From the NCBI RefSeq assembly GCF_000019085.1, contig NC_010321.1, positions 1,375,001 through 1,439,000 on the forward strand: 64,000 nucleotides of DNA, in the 5' to 3' direction. Each line of letters begins with the position of its first letter. The first letter of the stretch is position 1. Under the pieces are notes generated by a model. The model saw only the letters and a program-made list of their open reading frames with translations. It was not told the DNA's origin and ran no database searches. The position numbers and the translations under genes were made by a program. Source of the stretch: Thermoanaerobacter pseudethanolicus ATCC 33223 (GTDB lineage: Bacteria; Bacillota; Thermoanaerobacteria; Thermoanaerobacterales; Thermoanaerobacteraceae). This document shows, piece by piece, positions 18,499 to 29,939 of this stretch.

Positions 18499-20661
18499 TC
18501 AGCTTTTATGCTCGGTTAAGCCAATCTCTAAATTATCTTTTTCTTCTTCTGCTAAAACAAAGTCTATTTCTCTCCTATCCACATCTACATGAACAACTTT
18601 TACATAAACCTCTTTACCTATAGAGTAAACTTTTTTGCTCTTTTCACCAATTAAAACATATCTTTCTGGATCAAAATGGTAATAGTCATCCTCCAATGAA
18701 GCAACATCTACTAACCCTTCCACAGTGTTGTCAAGTTCTACAAAAAATCCGTAATTTGTCACGTTGGAAATTATCCCTTTATAAACATTCCCTATTCTAT
18801 CTGCCATGTACTCTACTTTCTTTAATTCTTCTATTTCTCTTTCTGCAGCTTCTGCTGCTCTTTCTCTCTCAGAAGATTTTAAAGCAATGTCATTTAAAAT
18901 TCTGTTGTAATGGCGTTGCCTTTTTTTTGTTAATTTTCCATTTATGTATTCTTTGATTATCCTATGAATTATAAGGTCAGGATATCGCCTTATGGGGGAA
19001 GTAAAGTGAGTATAATATTGGGTCGCCAAAGCATAATGGCCAATGTCTTCTGGACTGTATCTTGCTCTTTTTAAAGACCTTAAAAGCAAAGTTTCTACAA
19101 CTCTTTGCTCACTCTTTCCTCTCACTTGTCTTATTAACTCTTGCAAAGACTTTGGATGTATTTGTCCTCCTTCAATTCCTTTTATATGGTATCCCAAATT
19201 GTGAATAAATTTATTGAAAGCAATTAATTTCTCTATATCCGGATGTTCGTGTATTCTATAAACAAATGGTACATTTACCCAATGCATATGCTCAGCTACC
19301 GTTTCATTAGCTACTAACATAAATTCTTCAATTATCCTATGAGCTATATTCCTTTCGACTTTTACAACATCTATTGGTTTACCTTTCTCGTCTACTATTA
19401 CTTTAGCTTCAGGAAAATCAAAATCTACACTGCCTCTTCTTTTCCTTTTCTCTAGCAAAACAAGAGCTAGCTCTTTCATTAGTTTAAAATCTTCCAATAG
19501 GTACTGATACCTCTTTTTTAATTCTTCATCATTTTCTTCTAAAAGTTTGTAAACATTTGTATATGTCATTCTCTCTTTGCTTTTTATAATGCTTTCAAAA
19601 ATTTCATGGTCTACAACTTCTCCTTGAGAGTTTATTTTCATTTTAACAGTGAGAGTCAGTCTTTCTTCCTGCGGATTTAGACTGCAAATACCATTAGATA
19701 ACTTAGGTGGCAACATTGGTATTACTCTATCAATGAAATATACACTACAACCTCTTTTTAATGCTTCTTTATCTAAATTCAAACCTTCTTTCACATAATG
19801 GCTCACATCTGCAATACTCACATACAGAAGATAATTGCCATCTTGAAGTTTTTGTACACATACTGCATCGTCCAAATCTTTTGCATCTTCTCCATCAATT
19901 GTGACAAAATCTAAATCAGTCAAATCAACTCTTCTCTTATTCTCTTCTTCAGGAATTTCTGTCGGTATCTCTTCTGCTTCTTTTAAAACCTCTTTAGGAA
20001 AAACTTCAGGAATATCATACGCCCGTATTATAGACATTACATCTATGCCAGGGTCACCTTTGTATCCTAATACTTCTATAATCTCCCCTTCAGGACTTCG
20101 CCTTCCTTCAGGCCATTTAGTAATTCTGGCTACAACTTTCATGCCTGTTTTAGCGCCTTTATCTTCTCCTTTAGGAATAAATATATCTTGATGGATCTTT
20201 TTGTTGTCTGGCACTACAAAGCCAAAATTTTTGCTTTTTTCGTAAGTTCCAACAATAGTTGTATTTGCCCTTTTGAGAATTTTTACAACTTCTCCTTCTT
20301 CGCTCTTTCCATCCACCCTTTTTGTAACTCTCACTAAAACAGTATCGTCATGCATTGCACCGTTCATGCCACTTACAGGTATGAATATGTCCTTTATATT
20401 GCTATCTTCGGGAATTAAAAAGCCATAGCCTCTTGAATGAAATTCAATCTTACCTTTTACTAAATCTAATCTTTCAGGAAGAGCATATTTACCTCGTTTT
20501 GTTTTAAAAACAAGGCCTTCTTTTTCCATCTCTTTTAATATTTTTTCTAAAATGCTTTTTTGACTATAGTCTATCCCTAATATTTTCATTATTTCTTCTA
20601 TTTTAGAAGGTTTATAATTCTCTTCTCTCATTAATTCTAAAAGTCTTTCTTTTACGCTCAT
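18499..20661 (-). CDS. rnr: Ribonuclease R
   Basis: A 3'-to-5' exoribonuclease of about 720 residues. In order: an N-terminal winged-helix region, cold-shock domains (FHSRGYGFLIPED; KNFGFVVPDN), the RNB catalytic domain with DLTDLDFVTIDGEDAKDLDDAV (metal-binding aspartates) and HYALATQYYTHFTSPIRRYPDL, and a C-terminal S1 domain (GNVYKGIISNVTNYGFFVEL). The second Met at 20661 is used because GAGG then has normal spacing. RNase R also degrades tmRNA-tagged messages. Confidence 0.95.
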   Translation of the reverse strand: MSVKERLLELMREENYKPSKIEEIMKILGIDYSQKSILEKILKEMEKEGLVFKTKRGKYALPERLDLVKGKIEFHSRGYGFLIPEDSNIKDIFIPVSGMNGAMHDDTVLVRVTKRVDGKSEEGEVVKILKRANTTIVGTYEKSKNFGFVVPDNKKIHQDIFIPKGEDKGAKTGMKVVARITKWPEGRRSPEGEIIEVLGYKGDPGIDVMSIIRAYDIPEVFPKEVLKEAEEIPTEIPEEENKRRVDLTDLDFVTIDGEDAKDLDDAVCVQKLQDGNYLLYVSIADVSHYVKEGLNLDKEALKRGCSVYFIDRVIPMLPPKLSNGICSLNPQEERLTLTVKMKINSQGEVVDHEIFESIIKSKERMTYTNVYKLLEENDEELKKRYQYLLEDFKLMKELALVLLEKRKRRGSVDFDFPEAKVIVDEKGKPIDVVKVERNIAHRIIEEFMLVANETVAEHMHWVNVPFVYRIHEHPDIEKLIAFNKFIHNLGYHIKGIEGGQIHPKSLQELIRQVRGKSEQRVVETLLLRSLKRARYSPEDIGHYALATQYYTHFTSPIRRYPDLIIHRIIKEYINGKLTKKRQRHYNRILNDIALKSSERERAAEAAEREIEELKKVEYMADRIGNVYKGIISNVTNYGFFVELDNTVEGLVDVASLEDDYYHFDPERYVLIGEKSKKVYSIGKEVYVKVVHVDVDRREIDFVLAEEEKDNLEIGLTEHKS

Positions 20662-20670
20662 TCCCATTCC

Positions 20671-21222
20671 TCACAATCCTATCTGTGGTGCGATTTTTTT
20701 CATTTCATTAAGAGCAATCTCTAAAAATTCGTCTAAAGAAATTCCAAATTCTTCACAAGTTTTGATTTGGTCACGGTTTGCTCCTTTAGCAAAAGTCTTG
20801 TCTTTAAACTTCTTCTTTAATGATTTTAATTGGACTTCCTCTAACTTCTTAGAAGGCATCACATAAGCTGTTGCAGTAATTAAACCCGATAAAGGATCTA
20901 CAGCAAAAAGGGCTTTGTCAAGAAGAGTTATCCTCTCAATGCCATGAATTTCATTATGTGCCATAACTGCATGTACTATTTCCTCATCAAGACCATGTTC
21001 TCTTAAAATTTCTCCACCCCTTATACTGTGCAACTCTGGATTGTCCTTAGTTTCTTGGTAGTCTATGTCATGTAATATCCCTGTAACTACCCATCTTTCA
21101 ACATCTTGCCCTAATCTTTCAGCTAACCCTCCCATTATAGCACCTGTCGCTATCATGTGATTTATTAAAGTCTCATCTGATACATATTCTTTGACAAGCG
21201 CTAAGGCCGTGTTTCTATCCAT
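20671..21222 (-). CDS. HD-domain metal-dependent phosphohydrolase, unknown substrate
   Basis: The 183-residue protein has the HD signature: HMIATGAIMGGLA, GILHDIDYQ with the His-Asp pair, then AHNEIHG. GGAGGAG precedes the ATG. HD proteins of this size hydrolyse nucleotides or related phosphates, but the sequence does not reveal which. Its stop is 9 bp before rnr, suggesting cotranscription. Confidence 0.8.
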   Translation of the reverse strand: MDRNTALALVKEYVSDETLINHMIATGAIMGGLAERLGQDVERWVVTGILHDIDYQETKDNPELHSIRGGEILREHGLDEEIVHAVMAHNEIHGIERITLLDKALFAVDPLSGLITATAYVMPSKKLEEVQLKSLKKKFKDKTFAKGANRDQIKTCEEFGISLDEFLEIALNEMKKIAPQIGL

Positions 21223-21307
21223 TTAACTCTCCTCCTACTATTAAAGTTACCAATTTTACTTAATATTATAACATGAATGGTCAAAAAACAATAACCTTAA
21301 ACAATGC

Positions 21308-21341
21308 TCAAAGGCAGCAAATTTTGATTTGCTGCCTTTGA
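21308..21341 (-). terminator. Hairpin terminator after ppdK
   Basis: A 14-bp perfect stem TCAAAGGCAGCAAA / TTTGCTGCCTTTGA begins 6 bp past the ppdK stop. The T-rich tail is weak. Confidence 0.7.
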
Positions 21342-21347
21342 AATTAA

Positions 21348-23981
21348 TTATTTATTATCGTATTTTATTGCCGCCTGAGCAGCAGCCAGTCTTGCAATAG
21401 GTACTCTGTAAGGTGAAGCAGAGACATAATCAAGACCTACTTTGTGGCAGAACTCAATAGAAGATGGGTCTCCACCGTGCTCACCACATATACCTACTTC
21501 AAGGTCAGGTCTTGTCTGTCTTCCAAGTTTAGTACCCATTTCTACTAACTTGCCAACACCCTCTTGGTCAAGCTTAGCAAATGGATCAAATTCATATATC
21601 TTCTTTTCATAATAGGTTTCAAGGAACTTGCCAGCGTCATCCCTTGAGAAACCGAAAGTCATCTGAGTCAAGTCATTAGTACCAAAGGAGAAGAATTCTG
21701 CTTCCTTAGCAATTTGGTCAGCTGTAAGAGCTGCTCTTGGTACCTCTATCATTGTTCCTACAAGGTATTTTATCTCAACATTGTTTTCTTTTATAACTTC
21801 GTCAGCTACTTTTACTATTATGTCTTTGAGGTATTTAAGCTCTTTAAGTTCACCTACAAGTGGTATCATAATTTGCGGTTTTACGTCTTTGCCTGTTTTC
21901 TTCTTTACGTTTATAGCAGCTTCTATAATAGCTCTTGTCTGCATTTCAGCAATTTCTGGATAGGTTATAGCTAATCTACAGCCTCTATGACCTAACATTG
22001 GGTTAAACTCTTTTAAGCTTTCTACTGTTGCTTTTAGCTCTTCAAAAGTTATACCCATGTTTTCTGCAAGTTCTTTAATTTCTTCATCTGTATGAGGTAA
22101 GAATTCATGCAGTGGTGGATCTAAAAGGCGTATAGTAACAGGGAATTCACCCATAACTTCAAACAAACCTTCAAAGTCTGACCTTTGCATAGGCAATAGT
22201 TTTTCTAAAGCTTTTCTTCTTTGTTCTTCTGTCTTTGAGACAATCATTTCTCTCATAGCAGGAATTCTATCTTCATCAAAGAACATATGCTCTGTCCTGC
22301 AAAGGCCTATTCCTTCAGCACCAAACTGAACTGCAACTTTTGCATCTCTTGGTATATCTGCATTAGTTTTTACTTTTAATTTTCTATATTTGTCTGCCCA
22401 GCTCATGAGAGTTGCAAAATCTCCAGTTAGCTCAGGTGTAACAGTCTTTATTTCACCAATGTACACATTACCTGTGCTACCATCTATAGATATGTAGTCT
22501 CCCTCATGAACTTCTATATCGCCAATTCTCATTACTTTTGCTTGCTCGTCTATCTTTGCATCGCCACAACCTACTACGCAAGCTGTACCCATACCTCTTG
22601 CCACAACAGCTGCATGAGATGTCATACCGCCACGAGTTGTAAGTATTCCTTGTGCTACAGACATACCTTCAATGTCATCTGGAGATGTCTCTGTTCTTAC
22701 AAGAATTACTTTTTCTCCTCTTGATTTTGCAGCTTCTATTGCCTCATCAGCAGTAAAATATACTTTTCCTGATGCAGCACCAGGAGAAGCAGGTAAACCT
22801 TTTGCAACAGGCTTAGCAGCTTTCAACGCATTTGGCTCAAAGGTTGGATGCAATAACTGGTCCAATTGTTTCGGATCTACTCTTAAGACTGCTGTCTTTT
22901 CATCTATTAAGCCTTCAGCCACTAAGTCTACAGCTACTTTCAAAGCTGCTTGAGCAGTTCTCTTTCCGTTTCTTGTCTGTAGCATGTAGAGTTTACCTCT
23001 TTCTATAGTAAACTCTATGTCCTGCATGTCTTTGTAGTGTTTCTCCAATTTCTCAGCAATTTCTACGAATTGGTTATATACTTCTGGCATAGTCTCTTTC
23101 AAAGTTGAAATTGGCTGAGGCGTTCTAATACCTGCAACAACGTCTTCACCTTGAGCATTCATCAAGAATTCGCCAAATAAAGCTTTTTCACCAGTTGCAG
23201 GATTTCTTGTGAAAGCAACACCTGTACCTGAGTCATTGCCCATGTTGCCAAATACCATTGATTGGACATTTACTGCTGTACCCCAATCACTTGGTATGTC
23301 GTTAAGTCTTCTGTACACTATAGCCCTTGGATTATCCCAAGACCTAAATACTGCTTTTACAGCTTCTAGAAGTTGATCTTTTGGATCTTGTGGGAAGTCT
23401 ACTCCCATTTCTTTTTTATAAAGTTCTTTAAATCTTTTTACTACCTCTTTGAGGTTTTCAGCTGTTAAATCTGTATCAAATTTTGCACCATTTTCCTCTT
23501 TTATTTCATCTAAAATAGCTTCAAATTTATTCTTGTCAATTCCCATTACAACATCTGAGAACATTTGAATAAATCTTCTATAGCTGTCATAGGCAAATCT
23601 TTCATTGTTTGTAGCTTTAGCAAGGCCTTCTACTGTCTCGTCGTTTAAACCAAGGTTTAAAATAGTATCCATCATACCTGGCATTGAAACTCTCGCGCCA
23701 GACCTTACAGATACTAATAAAGGATTTGTTGGGTCTCCAAATTTTTTACCTGTAATTTCTTCTAATTTAGCCATATATTCATAGATTTGTTCAACAATTT
23801 CTGGAGCTATAGTCTTACCATCTTGATAATACCTTGTACAAGCCTCAGTGGTGACTGTAAATCCTTGGGGAACAGGTAAACCCAACTTTGTCATTTCAGC
23901 AAGATTTGCGCCTTTTCCTCCTAAGAGTTCTCTCATTGAAGCATCGCCTTCACTAAATAAATACACATACTTTTTACTCAT
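21348..23981 (-). CDS. ppdK: Pyruvate, phosphate dikinase
   Basis: Interconverts pyruvate, ATP and Pi with PEP, AMP and PPi, a key PEP/pyruvate node in thermophilic anaerobes. The 877-residue length is standard. In order: an N-terminal ATP-grasp domain ([21 protein letters not shown]), the phosphohistidine domain with the catalytic His in [17 protein letters not shown], and a C-terminal PEP/pyruvate TIM barrel ending [15 protein letters not shown] overlaps the regulator's stop (ATGA). The control gene is directly upstream in the same operon. Confidence 0.97.
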   Translation of the reverse strand: MSKKYVYLFSEGDASMRELLGGKGANLAEMTKLGLPVPQGFTVTTEACTRYYQDGKTIAPEIVEQIYEYMAKLEEITGKKFGDPTNPLLVSVRSGARVSMPGMMDTILNLGLNDETVEGLAKATNNERFAYDSYRRFIQMFSDVVMGIDKNKFEAILDEIKEENGAKFDTDLTAENLKEVVKRFKELYKKEMGVDFPQDPKDQLLEAVKAVFRSWDNPRAIVYRRLNDIPSDWGTAVNVQSMVFGNMGNDSGTGVAFTRNPATGEKALFGEFLMNAQGEDVVAGIRTPQPISTLKETMPEVYNQFVEIAEKLEKHYKDMQDIEFTIERGKLYMLQTRNGKRTAQAALKVAVDLVAEGLIDEKTAVLRVDPKQLDQLLHPTFEPNALKAAKPVAKGLPASPGAASGKVYFTADEAIEAAKSRGEKVILVRTETSPDDIEGMSVAQGILTTRGGMTSHAAVVARGMGTACVVGCGDAKIDEQAKVMRIGDIEVHEGDYISIDGSTGNVYIGEIKTVTPELTGDFATLMSWADKYRKLKVKTNADIPRDAKVAVQFGAEGIGLCRTEHMFFDEDRIPAMREMIVSKTEEQRRKALEKLLPMQRSDFEGLFEVMGEFPVTIRLLDPPLHEFLPHTDEEIKELAENMGITFEELKATVESLKEFNPMLGHRGCRLAITYPEIAEMQTRAIIEAAINVKKKTGKDVKPQIMIPLVGELKELKYLKDIIVKVADEVIKENNVEIKYLVGTMIEVPRAALTADQIAKEAEFFSFGTNDLTQMTFGFSRDDAGKFLETYYEKKIYEFDPFAKLDQEGVGKLVEMGTKLGRQTRPDLEVGICGEHGGDPSSIEFCHKVGLDYVSASPYRVPIARLAAAQAAIKYDNK

Positions 23982-24790
23982 GAAATCTCTCCTCCTTTTA
24001 ATACGTTTAATATCACATTAGCTGTTTCTTCTACAGCTTTATTTGTAACATCGATTACAGTACACCCTAATCTCTTCATCACCTCCTCAGCATATTTTAT
24101 CTCTTTTTTAACTCTTTCTTCAGTAGCGTATATAGCATTAGCATCAAGGCCAAGAGATTTTAATCTCTCTTTCCTTATTTTTACCAAAACTTCAGGATCT
24201 ATAGTCAACCCAAATATTTTTTTAGGGTTGATTTCAAATAATTCTTGAGGTGGTTCAATTTCTGGCACTAAAGGTAAATTAGCAGCTTTTATATATTTAT
24301 GAGCAAGGTACATGCACAAAGGTGTTTTGGATGTTCTAGAAACCCCTATAACAACTACATCTGCCAATAGTATACCCATTGCATCTTTACCATCATCATA
24401 TTTTACGGCAAATTCTATTACTTCGATTTTTTTCAAATAATCTTCTTTATTATTTTTTGCTAAATTGGTATGGGGGGATATACCAGTACTATCTTCAATA
24501 GCATTTATCACTGGTCCCATTACATCTACTATTTTTATGCCAAATTTCTGTGCTTTTTTAAGAAGATAATCTTTTAATTCCGGGACCACCATAGTATGGA
24601 TTATTATGCTATTTGCATCATTAGCTGCTTCCATAATAATTTCTTCTATTTGATTTTTATCACCTACATACGGATATTTTTTTATTTTTTCTATAAAAGT
24701 ATCAAAGTGAGCAGCAGCAATACTCGCAATGTTTTCTGCTGTATCTACATTAGAATCTGAAACCAAGTAAATTGATACTCCTTCTTCCAT
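23978..24790 (-). CDS. PPDK regulatory protein (DUF299 kinase/phosphotransferase)
   Basis: This 270-residue protein matches the bifunctional serine/threonine kinase and pyrophosphorylase that inactivates and reactivates PPDK. The N-terminus [15 protein letters not shown] and the P-loop-like [15 protein letters not shown] near residue 153 are diagnostic. It lies in the order ccpN, this gene, ppdK, as expected for a control module. GGGGGAT precedes the ATG. Confidence 0.92.
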   Translation of the reverse strand: MEEGVSIYLVSDSNVDTAENIASIAAAHFDTFIEKIKKYPYVGDKNQIEEIIMEAANDANSIIIHTMVVPELKDYLLKKAQKFGIKIVDVMGPVINAIEDSTGISPHTNLAKNNKEDYLKKIEVIEFAVKYDDGKDAMGILLADVVVIGVSRTSKTPLCMYLAHKYIKAANLPLVPEIEPPQELFEINPKKIFGLTIDPEVLVKIRKERLKSLGLDANAIYATEERVKKEIKYAEEVMKRLGCTVIDVTNKAVEETANVILNVLKGGEIS

Positions 24791-24803
24791 TCAAGAAATC
24801 CCC

Positions 24804-25445
24804 CTAACCTTCCCCAAGCTTTACAAACAATTTAGTTATATTAGTTTTCGAAATTCTTCCTGTCACTTTGTATCCTTGTTTTCCATCACTTCCCACTACA
24901 GGTTCAACTACAGGAAGACTGTCTACTTCGTGCTCTATAATTTTAACAGCAGCATTATACACAGGCTCATCATCATAAGTTGTAACTATGTTAGGCATAC
25001 GGGTCATAATTATTCCCACCGGGACCTTATAAATATCAGTGTTGCCTATTGCGATTTTTAAAAAGTCTTTTCTTGAAACAGCGCCCGTTAAAAATCCTCC
25101 ATCCTGTACAAAAATTGTCCCGACGTCTTTTAAAAAAAGTGTTACAATGGCATCATACACTGATGTACTTTCCTCTACCACTACAGGTAAAGACTTGATA
25201 TCTTTTACTTTTATGCTCTTTATATAATCTTCTACTAAACTGAGGGGTGATTTTCCTGTATAAAAATATCCCACTTTTGGCCTCGCCTCTAAGATCCCAG
25301 ACATAGTTAATATTGCCAAATCCGGTCTTAAAGTCGCTCTTGTGACATTTAATTTCTCAGCTATTTGTTCCCCTGTAATGGGTTGATGTTTCTTGACAAT
25401 GTCAATAATTATATGCTGGCGGTTTGTCAGTTGAATCTTTATCAC
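24804..25445 (-). CDS. ccpN: CcpN-like transcriptional repressor (HTH + tandem CBS)
   Basis: An N-terminal winged-helix domain (HQPITGEQIAEKLNVTRATLRPDLAILTMSGILEARPKVGY) is followed by two CBS domains (about residues 70-210). CcpN represses gluconeogenic genes in Bacillus and senses nucleotides through its CBS pair. GTG at 25445 gives the family-like N-terminus, though its ribosome site is poor. Position at the head of the ppdK operon suggests it controls PEP synthesis and itself. Confidence 0.88.
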   Translation of the reverse strand: MIKIQLTNRQHIIIDIVKKHQPITGEQIAEKLNVTRATLRPDLAILTMSGILEARPKVGYFYTGKSPLSLVEDYIKSIKVKDIKSLPVVVEESTSVYDAIVTLFLKDVGTIFVQDGGFLTGAVSRKDFLKIAIGNTDIYKVPVGIIMTRMPNIVTTYDDEPVYNAAVKIIEHEVDSLPVVEPVVGSDGKQGYKVTGRISKTNITKLFVKLGEG

Positions 25446-25523
25446 CCCTTTAAAGTTTTTGACAATTTATACTTTCCTCTGTCGTTTCATAAACGTTTTC
25501 TATCGGTTTATTACTTTAGTATA

Positions 25524-25603
25524 ATTATATCACAAGTTTATAAGATAACCAACTTTCTTTTTCGTTTCCTTCCTATTATATCACAAATTATTGTAACATA
25601 AAA
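25524..25603 (-). promoter_or_regulatory. Tandem extended -10 promoters with CcpN-box-like repeats
   Basis: TGTGATATAAT occurs twice (25585-25575 and 25534-25524), 51 bp apart, each containing an extended -10 TGATATAAT. The proximal one has TTGGTT at 17-base spacing (25552-25547). Each copy matches the Bacillus CcpN consensus TRTGHYATAYW, as I recall it, at 10 of 11 positions. Confidence 0.55.
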
Positions 25604-25638
25604 AAACAAGGAAATCAGTTAAAAATCCTGATTCCCTT
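25600..25638 (-). terminator. glyS terminator
   Basis: AAGGGAATCAG pairs with CTGATTTCCTT, followed by GTTTTTTT, overlapping the glyS stop. Confidence 0.85.
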
Positions 25639-27025
25639 AAAAATTTAACCTTTCTTCAAGATATTTCTCTACTTCTTCAATTTTTATTCTCACTTGTTGC
25701 ATAGTATCTCTATCTCTTATGGTTACACAGTGATCATTTTCCGAATCAAAGTCATAAGTAATACAGAAAGGCGTGCCTATCTCATCCTGTCTTCTATACC
25801 TTTTACCTATGCTTCCTGTCTCATCGTAATCTACTACGAATTTATTTCTCAACTGGTCATAAAGCTTATAGGCATTTTCTGATAATTTCTTGGATAATGG
25901 AAGCACTGCTGCCTTAATGGGAGCAAGAGCAGGATGAAGCCTTAAAACCACTCTAGTTTCTCCATCTTCTAACTCTTCTTCTTCATAGGCATCTATTAAA
26001 AATGCCAACATTAACCTATCTACCCCAACAGAAGGCTCAATGCAATATGGTATGTACTTTTCTCCTGTTACAGGGTCCATATAAGACAGGTCAACTCCCG
26101 AATGTTCCATATGTTGCCTTAAATCAAAATCTGTTCTATTAGCTATTCCCCACAACTCTCCCCATCCAAAGGGAAAATTATATTCTATGTCTGTGGTGGC
26201 AGTACTATAGTGAGATAGTTCTTCTTTTTTATGGTCTCTAAATCTTAAATTTTCTTCTTTTAAGCCGAATTCTAAAAGCCAATCCATGCAATATTTTCTC
26301 CAGTAACTAAACCATTCCATATCTTCTCCCGGTTTACAGAAAAATTCTAATTCCATCTGTTCAAATTCTCTCGTTCTGAATATGAAATTACCAGGAGTAA
26401 TTTCATTTCTAAAAGATTTACCAATTTGTCCTATTCCAAAAGGTATTTTCTTACGAGTTGTCCTTTGAACATTTTTAAAGTTCACAAAAATTCCTTGTGC
26501 GGTTTCAGGTCGCAAATACACTTCTGATTTAGAGTCTTCTGTAACACCTTGATAGGTTTTAAACATGAGATTAAACTTCCTAATATCAGTAAAATTATGG
26601 GCACCACATTTTGGACAAGATACTTTATGTTCTTTTATAAATTCCATCATTTGTTCATTTGTCCAACCTTCAATAGAAATATTTAATCCCTTTTCTTTAA
26701 TGTAGTCTTCAATCAATTGGTCAGCTCTAAATCTTGATTTACACTCTTTACAGTCCATTAAAGGATCGCTAAAACTGCTAACATGACCTGATGCAACCCA
26801 CACTTCTGGATTCATCAAAATTGCAGAATCAATCCCTACGTTATAAGGACTTTGTTGAATAAATCTTTTCCACCACATCCTTTTAATATTGTTTTTAAGT
26901 TCTACTCCCAGAGGTCCATAATCCCAAGTATTAGCAAGTCCTCCGTATATTTCAGACCCTGGAAAAACAAATCCTCTGTTTTTTGCAAGGGCAACTATTT
27001 TATCCATTGTAACTGCTTGTGGCAT
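25637..27025 (-). CDS. glyS: Glycyl-tRNA synthetase (dimeric type)
   Basis: A class II synthetase of 462 residues in the single-subunit alpha2 form. It has the N-terminal [14 protein letters not shown], an inserted zinc-like CxxC pair (CKEC and CPKC), class II motif 2 around [21 protein letters not shown], and motif 3 around [20 protein letters not shown] precedes the ATG. No T-box leader is visible upstream; a plain terminator of the preceding gene lies there. Confidence 0.95.
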   Translation of the reverse strand: MPQAVTMDKIVALAKNRGFVFPGSEIYGGLANTWDYGPLGVELKNNIKRMWWKRFIQQSPYNVGIDSAILMNPEVWVASGHVSSFSDPLMDCKECKSRFRADQLIEDYIKEKGLNISIEGWTNEQMMEFIKEHKVSCPKCGAHNFTDIRKFNLMFKTYQGVTEDSKSEVYLRPETAQGIFVNFKNVQRTTRKKIPFGIGQIGKSFRNEITPGNFIFRTREFEQMELEFFCKPGEDMEWFSYWRKYCMDWLLEFGLKEENLRFRDHKKEELSHYSTATTDIEYNFPFGWGELWGIANRTDFDLRQHMEHSGVDLSYMDPVTGEKYIPYCIEPSVGVDRLMLAFLIDAYEEEELEDGETRVVLRLHPALAPIKAAVLPLSKKLSENAYKLYDQLRNKFVVDYDETGSIGKRYRRQDEIGTPFCITYDFDSENDHCVTIRDRDTMQQVRIKIEEVEKYLEERLNF

Positions 27026-27058
27026 TTAATAACACTCCTTTTTCTCTCGCAATTATGC

Positions 27059-27094
27059 AAAAACCCTTCATCCCTTTTGGGAAGAAAGGTTTTT
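27059..27094 (-). terminator. Terminator upstream of glyS
   Basis: AAAACCTTTCTTCCC / GGGATGAAGGGTTTT (one mismatch, one G-U) ending in T5, 41 bp after the DUF4342 stop. Confidence 0.75.
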
Positions 27095-27134
27095 AACTTT
27101 ACTTATTTAAGAATACCAAAGAGACAAGTTTCTG

Positions 27135-27545
27135 TCAATCTTTTTTCTTTTCTTCTTTTAATACGGTTACGCTTTTATCATGTTTTTCAACTTCAATTGT
27201 GCAATTAGCTAAAAGCGCTACTGCCGCTCCTACTAATGTCAACTGAGGAATGATAACTGCAGAAATAGCCCCTGCCGTTACAGGAATCTCCAAAAGAACT
27301 TTATCGTCTTTTTTTATTCTTATTTTTGTAACATTACCTTTTTTAATTAATTCTTTTATTTTATCCATAACTTCTGAACCTGCGACTGTAAAGGTCTCAG
27401 TCCAACTTTTTCTATTCTCTTCTATATATATCAATGCGTCTACAACACTGCCACCTGACTTCTCTAATGCTTCTTTTGCTTCTTTATAACTTACTCCCAT
27501 TCTCTCTACTATCATATCTATTTTTTCTAATTCTTCATCTAACAC
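27135..27545 (-). CDS. DUF4342 protein with UBA/TS-N-like N-terminus
   Basis: Residues 1-40 resemble a UBA/TS-N helical domain (MIVERMGVSYKEAKEALEKSGGSVVDALIYIEE). A DUF4342 domain follows, with WTETFTVAGSEVMDKIKELIKKGNV and a hydrophobic glycine/alanine stretch (ITLVGAAVALLA-type). A C-terminal charged tail ends it. GTG at 27545 is preferred: AAGGAGG lies 8 bases upstream. Function is unknown; the hydrophobic part could touch the membrane. It overlaps nothing and follows recO by 14 bp. Confidence 0.75.
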   Translation of the reverse strand: MLDEELEKIDMIVERMGVSYKEAKEALEKSGGSVVDALIYIEENRKSWTETFTVAGSEVMDKIKELIKKGNVTKIRIKKDDKVLLEIPVTAGAISAVIIPQLTLVGAAVALLANCTIEVEKHDKSVTVLKEEKKKD

Positions 27546-27559
27546 GTTAAACCCTCCTT

Positions 27560-28306
27560 TCACATATTTTGTAAATTGTCAATAAAATCTTTTGATTTAA
27601 ACTCTATTTCAAGATGTTCTTTCATATAGGCTGTTATTATTTTATCCACTTCTTCTTTTATAACTCCTGAAACTTTAATATTTTGAAGCTTGTCATAATC
27701 TCCTTTAAGAAAATACTTTATAGCTTTTAATGTTACTTCATGTAATGGCTTGGCGTCAAAACATTTATTTTTGCAGTTTATACACACTGCACCCCCGCAG
27801 GAATTAGAAAAATATTTTAAATTCTCTCTTTTTCCACAGACAACACAATTATCAAGTTGAGGCATATATCCCAATAAAGAAACTAATTTTAAGTTATAAG
27901 AAGAAATAAAAATTAAAGGGTCTATTTGTAGCTCGTCAACTGCTTTTAAAGAATGTTTTAAAAACAGATACAGCCTCTCGCTTTTTTGATTTTCCTCTAA
28001 AATTTTGTTTATAGTTTCGGCAATATACGAAGCTACAGAAAATTTGACTAAGTCTTTTTCTATATTTCTATGCGCTTCGATTAACTCCCATTGGTCAATA
28101 TAGTAATAATTTTTCCCCTCAAAAATAACATAATTGGCAACAATAAAAGGCCTTATTGCATTCACAAAGCGGCTCTTTGAGCGCCTTGCCCCCTTTGCCA
28201 CTGCCTGGAGTTTGCCATAGCTTTTAGTAAAAAGAGTGGCAATTTTGTCTGTTTCACCTATTAAATTGTTTTTTAATACTATTGCTTCTGTCTTTAACAA
28301 GCCCAT
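27560..28306 (-). CDS. recO: DNA repair protein RecO
   Basis: RecO anneals single strands and loads RecA with RecR. The 248 residues begin with the OB fold ([28 protein letters not shown]...VAKGARR). A helical domain and a zinc site follow, with CVVCG and CINC cysteines. It lies between deoC and DUF4342 in a conserved clostridial block with era. Confidence 0.93.
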
Positions 28307-28312
28307 TTTTTA

Positions 28313-28984
28313 TCAACTCATTTTTAGTTTATTCCATTCCTCTGCAATCTTAACGCCTGCACTTGCCCCAATACGATTAGCTCCTGCTTCAATCATCGCC
28401 TTAGCATCTTCAGCAGTTCTTACACAGCCAGAAGCCTTAACACCAAAGTTTTCACCAACTGTCTGTCTCATTAATTTTACATCCTCTACTGTCGCTCCAC
28501 CTGGTCCAAAGCCAGTAGAAGTCTTAACAAAATCAGCACCTGCTTCTCTTGTGAGCTGACATGCTTTTACCTTTTCTTCATCAGTGAGATAACAGGTTTC
28601 TAAAATTACTTTTACAACTATATCTCCATAGGATTTCACCGCTTTTACAACTTCTTCAATTTCTTTTTTCACATAATCATAATCTCCACTCTTTAACATA
28701 CTTACATTCAACACCATATCTACTTCTGTAGCACCTCTTTTTACTGCATCTACCGCCTCAAAAACTTTACTTTCAATAGTATTTGCCCCTAATGGAAAAC
28801 CTATCACTGTGCAAACTTTCACATCTGTATCTTTCAACATACTATAGGCAAGGTCTACAAAGCAGGGGTTTATGCAGACAGAAGCAAATCCATACTCTTT
28901 TGCCTCATTACAAAGTTTTTCTATTTCACTTTTTGTCGCATTTGGCTTCAGTAGAGTGTGGTCAATCATTTTTGCTATGTTCAT
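28313..28984 (-). CDS. deoC: Deoxyribose-phosphate aldolase
   Basis: Class I aldolase splitting 2-deoxyribose 5-phosphate to glyceraldehyde 3-phosphate and acetaldehyde. The 223 residues include [11 protein letters not shown], the VLETCYLT segment and the Schiff-base lysine in [22 protein letters not shown] at 28984 is chosen because AAAGGAGG lies upstream; the ORF could extend eight codons. Its position between era and recO is typical of this group. Confidence 0.95.
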   Translation of the reverse strand: MNIAKMIDHTLLKPNATKSEIEKLCNEAKEYGFASVCINPCFVDLAYSMLKDTDVKVCTVIGFPLGANTIESKVFEAVDAVKRGATEVDMVLNVSMLKSGDYDYVKKEIEEVVKAVKSYGDIVVKVILETCYLTDEEKVKACQLTREAGADFVKTSTGFGPGGATVEDVKLMRQTVGENFGVKASGCVRTAEDAKAMIEAGANRIGASAGVKIAEEWNKLKMS

Positions 28985-29019
28985 GACATAACCTCCTTTT
29001 GTTTTCACTAAATACTTTA

Positions 29020-29928
29020 CTATTCGTAAGTTTTCTTGTCAATGGCATATCCTAATTTTTTAAGTAACGTTGTATTGTCTCTCCACCCCTTCCTCGTCTT
29101 TACCCATAGGTCAAGAAAAACCTGTTTTCCATAAAATTCTTCTAAATCAAGTCGCGCACTTTGACCTATCTTTTTTAGCATTTGCCCATTTTTGCCTATA
29201 ATAATTCCTTTGTGGGACTCTTTCTCACAGTAAATATATGCTTCAATGTCTATTATATCTTTATCTTCCCTCTCTTTAATAGATTCTACTTCCACATAAA
29301 CACCGTGAGGTACTTCTTCCTCTAAAAAGTGTAACATCTTCTCTCGAATTATTTCTGCCACTATTAATTTTTCGGGCTGATCTGTTATATAATCATCCAA
29401 ATAATATTTGGGGCCTTCTGGCAAAAGTGATACAATTTTTTCTTTTAACAAATCTATATTTTTATTTTCAATAGCAGAAATAGCTACTACATCTTTAAAC
29501 TCATATTGCTCTTTAAAAATTTTTATAGTCTCTTCTACTCTTTTCTCAGGCACCAAATCTATTTTGTTGACTACAAGTATGACAGGTGTATCTACTTCTT
29601 TTAAATGTTCGATTATGTATCTATCTCCAGGTCCTACTTCCGTATCTGGTTCTATCATATACAAAATAAGGTCAACTTCCTTCAATGTTCTTTTAGCTAC
29701 CTCAATCATAAATTCGCTTAATTTAGATTTAGGTTTATGAATGCCAGGAGTGTCAACAAAAATAACCTGGTATTCATCTGTTGTCAAAATCCCACGAATG
29801 GTATTTCGAGTAGTTTGGGGTTTGGGAGAAGTAATAGCAATCTTCTCTTGTAAAATTGCATTTAAAAGAGTAGATTTACCTACATTAGTTCTACCAACTA
29901 ATGCTACAAAACCAGCTTTATGGCCCAT
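29020..29928 (-). CDS. era: GTPase Era
   Basis: Binds GTP and the 3' end of 16S rRNA during 30S maturation. G1 GRTNVGKST is at residues 12-20, G3 [10 protein letters not shown]4 NKID, and a C-terminal KH domain contains [15 protein letters not shown]. The 302-residue length is standard. AAGGAGTG precedes the ATG. It is near ybeY, another 16S maturation factor. Confidence 0.97.
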   Translation of the reverse strand: MGHKAGFVALVGRTNVGKSTLLNAILQEKIAITSPKPQTTRNTIRGILTTDEYQVIFVDTPGIHKPKSKLSEFMIEVAKRTLKEVDLILYMIEPDTEVGPGDRYIIEHLKEVDTPVILVVNKIDLVPEKRVEETIKIFKEQYEFKDVVAISAIENKNIDLLKEKIVSLLPEGPKYYLDDYITDQPEKLIVAEIIREKMLHFLEEEVPHGVYVEVESIKEREDKDIIDIEAYIYCEKESHKGIIIGKNGQMLKKIGQSARLDLEEFYGKQVFLDLWVKTRKGWRDNTTLLKKLGYAIDKKTYE

Positions 29929-29939
29929 ATCATCACTCC

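Noticed and set aside
27026-27134. Possible T-box riboswitch ahead of glyS
   Set aside because: No T-box core sequence or specifier structure; the hairpin is a simple terminator of the previous gene.
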